Origin: Clostridia bacterium
GTDB taxonomy: Bacteria; Bacillota; Clostridia; Christensenellales; Maliibacteriaceae
Direction: 5' to 3'
Assembly (NCBI GenBank): GCA_017935825.1
Contig: JAGBGW010000114.1
Location: 1-11,192, forward strand
DNA: 11,192 nucleotides
Shown here piece after piece: positions 5,973 to 11,192 of the stretch; within the stretch, counting starts at the first letter, position 1, and each line of letters starts with the position of its first letter. Both the position numbers and the translations under genes were made by a program. Under the pieces are notes generated by a model. The model worked only from the letters and a program-made list of their open reading frames with translations, had not been told where the DNA came from and did no database searches.

Positions 5973-6860
5973 ATGGCAGATAAAAATTTTGTAGCACGGC
6001 AGATCATGAAGGACACCTGGTGCATCAGCGGAGAGGGCTGTGACTGCTATCTTCTGATCGGTGAAGACGAAGCCCTGATGATCGATTCGGGCATGTCCAC
6101 GTACAACATCCGCGCCTTTGCGCAGAGCCTGACCGACCGCCCTGTAAAAAGCGTCATCAACACCCATCAGCACTTTGACCACACTGCCGCCAATGGCTGG
6201 TTTGATGTGATCTACGGCACCGAAGGCATTGCCCGCAGTGCCAAAAACGTCATGGGACGTGACCCTTCGCTGTACAGGCTGGATTATGAATTTACCATCG
6301 TCCATGACGGCGACATCCTGCCTTTGAAGGGACGGACCCTTCGTGTGATCGTACTTGACTGCCATGCCCCCGGCAATCTTGCGGTGCTGGATGAAACCAA
6401 CCGCATTCTCTTCCCCGGCGATGAACTGGAGTGCCAGCAGGTACTGCTCCTGCCCGGTTATGCGGAGGAAATGGGACAGATTCATTCCAAACCTGCCGCC
6501 AGTGTGGAAACCTACTATAACGCCATGTCCCGATTGAAGGCGCTGGACGACAAGTTTGACGTCATCTGTCCTGCTCACAACGGCACGCCCATCGACAAGC
6601 GCTACCTTGACACCTACCTTGCCCTTGCAAAGAAGATCATGGACGGCTATGAGGGACTGACCGACCTTACCTCCCCCACCTATCAGGACAATATCCGCCA
6701 TTTCCCCAAAAAAGAAGCCAACTACCGCCGCGGCGAACTGGACGGCGCAAGCCTGATTTACTGTGCAGATCTGATTTTTGACAAAGACTACGAAAAGGCA
6801 GCGGACTTTCCGCCTGCAACGCAGTTGCACATTGACAGCAGTACAACCGCAAGAAAATAA
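5973..6860 (+). CDS. Metallo-beta-lactamase-fold hydrolase, substrate unknown
   Basis: This 295-residue cytoplasmic protein has no signal peptide. It has the MBL-fold metal-binding set: HQHFDH at 65-70 (His65, His67, Asp69, His70), a further His at 131 (DCHAPGN), Asp150 in FPGDE and His202 in CPAHNG, consistent with a two-metal site. The closest general type is the glyoxalase-II-like, thioester or ester hydrolase branch. The third motif reads CHAPGN rather than the common GHTPGH, so I would not assign a substrate. The C-terminal 70 residues after His202 probably form a helical cap. The start is supported by AAAGGAG 8 bases before the ATG. It stands alone, diverging from the amidase gene, and ends at a strong terminator. 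A true beta-lactamase is unlikely, as there is no export signal. Confidence 0.9.
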   Translation: MADKNFVARQIMKDTWCISGEGCDCYLLIGEDEALMIDSGMSTYNIRAFAQSLTDRPVKSVINTHQHFDHTAANGWFDVIYGTEGIARSAKNVMGRDPSLYRLDYEFTIVHDGDILPLKGRTLRVIVLDCHAPGNLAVLDETNRILFPGDELECQQVLLLPGYAEEMGQIHSKPAASVETYYNAMSRLKALDDKFDVICPAHNGTPIDKRYLDTYLALAKKIMDGYEGLTDLTSPTYQDNIRHFPKKEANYRRGELDGASLIYCADLIFDKDYEKAADFPPATQLHIDSSTTARK

Positions 6861-6870
6861 ATCACACGCA

Positions 6871-6901
6871 AAAAACGGTACGCAAACTGCGTACCGTTTT
6901 T
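6871..6901. terminator. Bidirectional terminator between the MBL gene and histidine kinase gene
   Basis: AAAAACGGTACGCA and its exact complement form a 14-bp stem around the three-base loop AAC. A- and T-runs flank the GC core, so it works in both directions. It starts 10 bases after the MBL stop and lies just after the histidine kinase stop at 6905, serving two converging units. Confidence 0.95.
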
Positions 6902-6904
6902 GTT

Positions 6905-8326
6905 TTACATCACCATATCGCTTGGAAAGACAAGCGTAAACGTGGTGCCTTTCCCCTCTTTTGAATCCACTTCGATCAATGCTTTGTGCAGCACCATGAT
7001 CTGCCAGACGATGGAAAGCCCAAGGCCATAGCCGCCGCCGGGGGTACGGGCATTGTCGGCTTTGTAGAAGCGGTCAAAGATATATTCACATTGCTCAGGC
7101 GACATACCTTTGCCGTCATCGGTGACCTGCACGCGCAGCGTACCTGCAAGCGTATACATTTTTATGGTGATATGTCCGCCATCGTCTGTAAACTTGATGG
7201 CGTTATCGATCAGGTTGGTGAACACCTGCTCCATACGCATGGGGTCGGCAAAGATATACTGTTCATCCCGATTGAACTCCACGATGATATGCAGGTTCTT
7301 TTCCTTGATCCTGCTTTCCAGATGGATCAGTACACGGCCGATCAGGTCACACAAATCCATCTTGCAGCACTGCAGGCGGATCTGTCCCGTGGTAAAGTGA
7401 CTCATCTGCAGAAGGTCCTGCACCAGATCGGACATGTGTCGAACCTCGTTTTGTACAATGCCAAGATAGCGGTCCCGTTCATCCTCGCTGATGACGCCGT
7501 CGCTGATACCCTGCAGATACCCCTGCACCGTGGTCAGAGGTGTACGAAGTTCATGGGAAACATCCGCGATAAAGCGCTGACGGGATTGCTCCACGTCGTC
7601 CAGGCGGGAGATCATGGCGTTAAAGGACTGCGCCATCTGCCCGATTTCATCGTTGCGCTGCACTTCCACACGGCCTGAGAAATCGCCTTTTCTCGCGCGG
7701 CGGCAGGCGTCAGAGATCTTTTTCAGCGGACGAATGATGCCCTTTGCATAGACAAGCATAAGTGCAACAGAAAAAAGAAGCGCCACAAAACCTGCGTAGA
7801 GAACGTTGTTGTGTACCGCATGCAGTCGGTCATCCAAAAGACGGGTGCGCATATGCAGCACGAGAATGCCGCTGTGCTCCCCTGTTTCAGGATTGACGAT
7901 AGGCATGGCTTCGCTGATGACTTCGTCATCAAAAAACACCTGCAAATCGAGGTTTTCGTCTTCACGATAGACCTCCATAACATGCTGCAACTGTTCCTTG
8001 GAAAGCACGATTTCTTTAATTTCCGAGTCCTCGCTGTCCAGCTCCACGCCTGTGCCGTCCATGTCCAGAAGCCATACCGCACCATCATAGCGATGGGCAA
8101 CGTAGGCAAAATTTTCATGCTGTATTTTTTCTGTCAGATCGCCATCTTTTCTGGTAATATCAAAGCCCGTTAAAAACGACACATCGCGGTACATCAGCTG
8201 CCGTTGGGAATCGATCAATGTGTCCGAATACAGATGGAAAAACGTCATGCTCAGCATGGTCAATATCAGCACCGTCAGCATGACGTAGCTGAAGAACAAT
8301 CGCCAGCGAAGACTGCGCCCCATCAT
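6905..8326 (-). CDS. Two-component sensor histidine kinase, membrane-bound
   Basis: The 473-residue kinase has a first membrane helix at about 9-29, an extracytoplasmic sensor region at about 31-173, a second helix at about 174-196, a HAMP linker at about 197-250, a HisKA domain with phospho-acceptor His258 in DVSHELRTPL, and an ATPase domain with N box NLIDNAIKFT (371-380), G1 box DDGKGM (403-408), F box IFDRFYKAD (416-424) and G2 box GGYGLGLS (431-438). It should autophosphorylate at His258 and pass the phosphate to the adjacent regulator. Its ATG overlaps the regulator's stop by four bases (ATGA), with GAGGTG just upstream, indicating translational coupling. A second ATG follows at once and could be used instead. 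The sensor region is acidic and matches no ligand-specific motif, so the stimulus is unknown. Confidence 0.95.
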   Translation of the reverse strand: MMGRSLRWRLFFSYVMLTVLILTMLSMTFFHLYSDTLIDSQRQLMYRDVSFLTGFDITRKDGDLTEKIQHENFAYVAHRYDGAVWLLDMDGTGVELDSEDSEIKEIVLSKEQLQHVMEVYREDENLDLQVFFDDEVISEAMPIVNPETGEHSGILVLHMRTRLLDDRLHAVHNNVLYAGFVALLFSVALMLVYAKGIIRPLKKISDACRRARKGDFSGRVEVQRNDEIGQMAQSFNAMISRLDDVEQSRQRFIADVSHELRTPLTTVQGYLQGISDGVISEDERDRYLGIVQNEVRHMSDLVQDLLQMSHFTTGQIRLQCCKMDLCDLIGRVLIHLESRIKEKNLHIIVEFNRDEQYIFADPMRMEQVFTNLIDNAIKFTDDGGHITIKMYTLAGTLRVQVTDDGKGMSPEQCEYIFDRFYKADNARTPGGGYGLGLSIVWQIMVLHKALIEVDSKEGKGTTFTLVFPSDMVM

Positions 8327-9009
8327 GTACTCACCTCAAATTTATAGCCCACCGACCAGACCGTCTCGATCTGCCAGCCGTCACCTTCCGTCTGGGCAAG
8401 CTTTTCCCGAACGCGCTTGATGTGCACATCCACCGTACGTGTCTCGCCCGTGTAGTCAAACCCCCACACGGTTTCAAGCAATTGCTTTCTTGAAAAGGTG
8501 ATGTTGGGATTGACCGCCAGCTGATACAGCAATTCCACTTCCTTGGGCGCCATACGGCAATCCCGTCCACGATAGTAGACCTTATAGCCATCCAGATCGA
8601 TCAGAAGGTTGTTGTATTCCACACGTCTTGTCTGCAGCGCCGCATTGCCGTATCTTCGAAGCACGGCGCGCACACGGGCAAGCAGTTCCTGCATGTCAAA
8701 GGGCTTGTTCAGATAATCGTCCGCGCCGTAGTCAAGGCCGCGGATGCGGTCCGCCACCTGATCTTTTGCCGTGATCATGATCACAGGCGTTCTGGACTTT
8801 TCACGGATGCGGGACAAAACCTGCATGCCGTCCATGCCGGGCATCATGATATCCAGCAGGACAAGTGCATATTCCCGTTTGCCAAATGCGTGCAGTGCCT
8901 CATCGCCGTTTCTTGCCACCACAGGCAGCCAGCCTTCTTTTTCAAGATACAGGCAAATCAGATGGGCGATGTTGGGATCGTCATCGACGATCAGAATATA
9001 ATTGCTCAT
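8323..9009 (-). CDS. OmpR/PhoB-family response regulator
   Basis: This 228-residue DNA-binding regulator has a receiver domain at 1-120 with acidic pocket Asp9-Asp11, phospho-acceptor Asp53 (LLDIMMPGMDG), Thr80 and Lys102 (NKPF). A winged-helix domain at about 128-226 carries the usual VDVHIKRVREKL recognition helix and the C-terminal WSVGYKFE hairpin. It is the cognate partner of the kinase that follows and overlaps it. It starts only 5 bases after the mutS2 stop, and the upstream sequence (CTTCGGTAAATTCT) has no clear Shine-Dalgarno site, so translation probably depends on ribosomes finishing mutS2. Target genes are not evident in the window. Confidence 0.96.
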   Translation of the reverse strand: MSNYILIVDDDPNIAHLICLYLEKEGWLPVVARNGDEALHAFGKREYALVLLDIMMPGMDGMQVLSRIREKSRTPVIMITAKDQVADRIRGLDYGADDYLNKPFDMQELLARVRAVLRRYGNAALQTRRVEYNNLLIDLDGYKVYYRGRDCRMAPKEVELLYQLAVNPNITFSRKQLLETVWGFDYTGETRTVDVHIKRVREKLAQTEGDGWQIETVWSVGYKFEVST

Positions 9010-9014
9010 AGAAT

Positions 9015-11192
9015 TTACCGAAGTTCCACGATGCTGACGCCGTCCTCACCTTCGGAGAACTTGCCCTCACGCATGGATTTTACAAGAGGATGGGTCTTCA
9101 GATACGCACGCACGCCGGTGCGAAGTGCACCCGTACCCTTGCCGTGAACGATGGTGACTTTGGTAAGACCTGCAAGCATGGCATCGTCAAGGTAGCGATC
9201 CACTTCGATGCGTGCCTCCTCGATGGTAAGACCGCGAAGGTCGCACTGCAGCGGCAGGTCACGTCCCACAGCGGTGAATTCCTTCTTCTGGGGCTGTGCG
9301 GCAGGAGTACTTGCCGTACCCTTGGTAAGATACAGATCATCCGCATCCGCCATCAGCTTCATGGAGCCGATCTGGATCTGCACTTTGCCCGAATCGTCTG
9401 CAAGCCGAAGGACGGTTGCCTTCTGATTGAGCTTTTTGTACATGACCGTCATACCGATGGTCAAGGTTTCGGCCTTACCTTCTGCAGTAGTACCTCCCTC
9501 GATGGAAGGCGCAGGTGCAACTGCATCCAGTTTTGCATCAAACTGCTTTTGCAGCGCATGCATCTGGTGGGGCTTGATCTGTCCGTTACCCTGGCGCAGC
9601 ATTTTGTTCATTTCATCAATGATGCGCTGACCTTCCCGCTTGGCTTCGGCGATGGATTCCGCCGCCTGTGCCCGGGCGCGTTCCAGCATCATATCGCGCT
9701 GATTGATCCATGCATCGCGGGAGCGGATGGCTTCACGCCGTGCCTGCTGTGCTTCCAGCAATGCCTGACGGGTATTTTCGATCTGTTCTTCCGCCTGACG
9801 CTGTTTTTCCTGTGCGGAGGCGATGACCTCTTCAAAGCGGACGCTTTCACCCGAGACATAATTTCGTGCACGGTCGATGATGTAGGTATCAAGGCCCAGC
9901 CGCTTGGAGATTTCAAATGCATTACTTCTGCCGGGCACGCCGATGGAAAGTCGGTATGTGGGTGCAAGGGTCTCCACGTCAAACTCCACAGAGGCATTGG
10001 CAACACCCTCGGTGGTCATGCCGTAGGCTTTCAGCTCACTATAGTGGGTGGTAGCAACGGAAAGTGCACCGCGTGCACGGACTTCTTCCAAGATAGAGAT
10101 CGCCAGTGCCGCGCCTTCGGTGGGGTCGGTACCTGCACCAAGTTCGTCCAGCAGTACAAGAGATTTATCGTCCACATCTTCCAGAATCCGCACGATATTG
10201 GTCATGTGAGCAGAGAAAGTGGAAAGGCTCTGCTCGATGCTCTGCTCGTCGCCGATATCCGCATAGATGTGCTCGAAGATGGGCATGGTGGTGCCTTCGT
10301 TTGCAGGCAGGAACAGACCCGTCTGGGTCATGACGGCGAAAAGTCCCACGGTCTTCAGCGATACCGTCTTACCGCCTGTGTTGGGACCTGTGATCAAAAG
10401 CTGGGTGAATTCATCCCCCACCCAAAGGTCAAGGGGAACCACGGCTTTGGCATCGATCAGGGGATGTCTGCCCTGGCGGATGACGATCTTGCCGTCGTTG
10501 CTCAGTTTAGGACGGACGGCTTTCATATTTCTTGCCAGTTCTGCACGGGCAAAGATGGCATCAAGTTCGCCCATCGCCTGCTGGTTCTGCAAAATTTCGC
10601 GGGATGCACCTTCCACCTGTGCGGTGAGCACGGACAAAATGCGCTCGATTTCCAAAGATTCCTCGGAAGCCAGTGTGCGAAGGTCGTTGTTGATATTGAC
10701 GATGGCCATGGGCTCGATATAGAGCGTGGCGCCGGAGGCGGACTGGTCATGGACAAGACCGTTGACCTGGGCACGGTATTCCTGCCGCACGGGCAAAACG
10801 TATCTGCCGTTTCTTCTTGTAATAATCGCCTCCTGCAGATACTTTTGCATGGAGGGCGAATGGATCATGGAAGAAAGCCGCTGCTGGATCTCACCGTTTA
10901 AGCTCTTGATCCTTCTTCGGATGGAAGAAAGCGTGGCACTGGCAGAATCGCTCATTTCTTCTGCAGAAATAATGCAGCGCTCAATCTCCTGCTCCAATCG
11001 TCTTTGGGGATCGATCAAGGTTGCGATGGCGCAAAGGTCGGGTGCAAGCTCGGAATTTTCACCCACGCCGCGGCTGACCTGCATTGCGCAGCGCAGACAC
11101 TGGGCCACATCCAGCAATTCCTTCATGGACAGGATGCCGCCTGCACGGGCGCGCGCCACGTGACCGCGCACATCCTCAAAGGGCTGCATGGG
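9015..11192 (-). CDS. mutS2: Endonuclease MutS2 (MutS2 ATPase with Smr domain), 5' end off window
   Basis: The visible 725 codons cover all but roughly the first 60-70 residues of a protein usually near 785. The frame is open to the right edge: a Pro codon precedes the first visible Met, and by family comparison that Met is internal. Counting from this Met, a coiled lever/clamp region precedes the ATPase core with Walker A GPNTGGKT (268-275), the signature segment DEQSIEQSLSTFSAHM (314-329) and Walker B LVLLDELGAG (344-353). A long charged coiled coil (about 445-535), a KOW-like domain (about 575-622) and an Smr domain (about 648-724) with HGKGTG at 682-687 follow. MutS2 does not serve mismatch repair; known homologues suppress recombination or split collided ribosomes. 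The Smr LDLR motif reads CDLR here. It is the upstream gene of the two-component unit. Confidence 0.97.
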   Translation of the reverse strand, partial: PMQPFEDVRGHVARARAGGILSMKELLDVAQCLRCAMQVSRGVGENSELAPDLCAIATLIDPQRRLEQEIERCIISAEEMSDSASATLSSIRRRIKSLNGEIQQRLSSMIHSPSMQKYLQEAIITRRNGRYVLPVRQEYRAQVNGLVHDQSASGATLYIEPMAIVNINNDLRTLASEESLEIERILSVLTAQVEGASREILQNQQAMGELDAIFARAELARNMKAVRPKLSNDGKIVIRQGRHPLIDAKAVVPLDLWVGDEFTQLLITGPNTGGKTVSLKTVGLFAVMTQTGLFLPANEGTTMPIFEHIYADIGDEQSIEQSLSTFSAHMTNIVRILEDVDDKSLVLLDELGAGTDPTEGAALAISILEEVRARGALSVATTHYSELKAYGMTTEGVANASVEFDVETLAPTYRLSIGVPGRSNAFEISKRLGLDTYIIDRARNYVSGESVRFEEVIASAQEKQRQAEEQIENTRQALLEAQQARREAIRSRDAWINQRDMMLERARAQAAESIAEAKREGQRIIDEMNKMLRQGNGQIKPHQMHALQKQFDAKLDAVAPAPSIEGGTTAEGKAETLTIGMTVMYKKLNQKATVLRLADDSGKVQIQIGSMKLMADADDLYLTKGTASTPAAQPQKKEFTAVGRDLPLQCDLRGLTIEEARIEVDRYLDDAMLAGLTKVTIVHGKGTGALRTGVRAYLKTHPLVKSMREGKFSEGEDGVSIVELR

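Noticed and set aside
5889..6830. 313-residue minus-strand open frame opposite the MBL-fold gene
   Set aside because: The plus strand carries the complete metal-binding motif set with a proper ribosome binding site. The minus frame would run into the amidase promoter and shows no domain.
9090..10901. 603-residue plus-strand open frame opposite mutS2
   Set aside because: The minus strand encodes unmistakable MutS2 motifs over the same bases. The plus frame is rich in Cys, His and Phe, has no domain I recognise and no good ribosome binding site.

Overview
The window looks like ordinary chromosome from a low-to-moderate GC Gram-positive bacterium of the Clostridia type (Bacillota). The evidence is a CIRCE-controlled groES-groEL operon, a MutS2 with a C-terminal Smr domain, strong AGGAGG-type ribosome binding sites, intrinsic terminators with long T-tracts, and a membrane-anchored Amidase_3 cell-wall hydrolase. 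I cannot name a genus. I see no insertion sequence, integrase, phage gene, CRISPR array, tRNA or rRNA.

Left arm (1-2715, minus strand): an apparent leftward cluster reads dCMP deaminase (2156-2620), then a single-pass membrane protein with a SPOR-like domain (543-2078), then the N-terminal part of aldose 1-epimerase (1-485, cut by the window edge). A near-consensus promoter (2687-2715) precedes the deaminase. The SPOR protein most likely starts at a TTG codon. The 362-base divergent gap 2621-2982 holds the deaminase promoter, a small tandem repeat, the groESL promoter with a palindrome over its -10 box, and a perfect CIRCE operator.

Middle (2825-6901): groES and groEL read rightward and end in a strong terminator, followed by a second one. 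A membrane-anchored N-acetylmuramoyl-L-alanine amidase (5013-5810) reads leftward toward groEL and shares the first terminator. From the amidase's promoter region a metallo-beta-lactamase-fold hydrolase (5973-6860) diverges to the right. It ends in a symmetrical terminator shared with the next leftward unit.

Right arm (6905-11192, minus strand): mutS2 (N-terminus beyond the right edge), an OmpR-family response regulator and a membrane sensor histidine kinase form a tight unit, with 5 bases between the first two genes and a 4-base overlap between the last two.

Functionally this is mainly housekeeping: protein folding, nucleotide metabolism, cell-wall turnover, signalling and DNA/ribosome maintenance. 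I found no convincing new multi-gene system. The items most worth a second look are the SPOR-like protein with its unrecognised C-terminal region, the palindrome over the groESL -10 box, and the packing of a two-component system behind mutS2.
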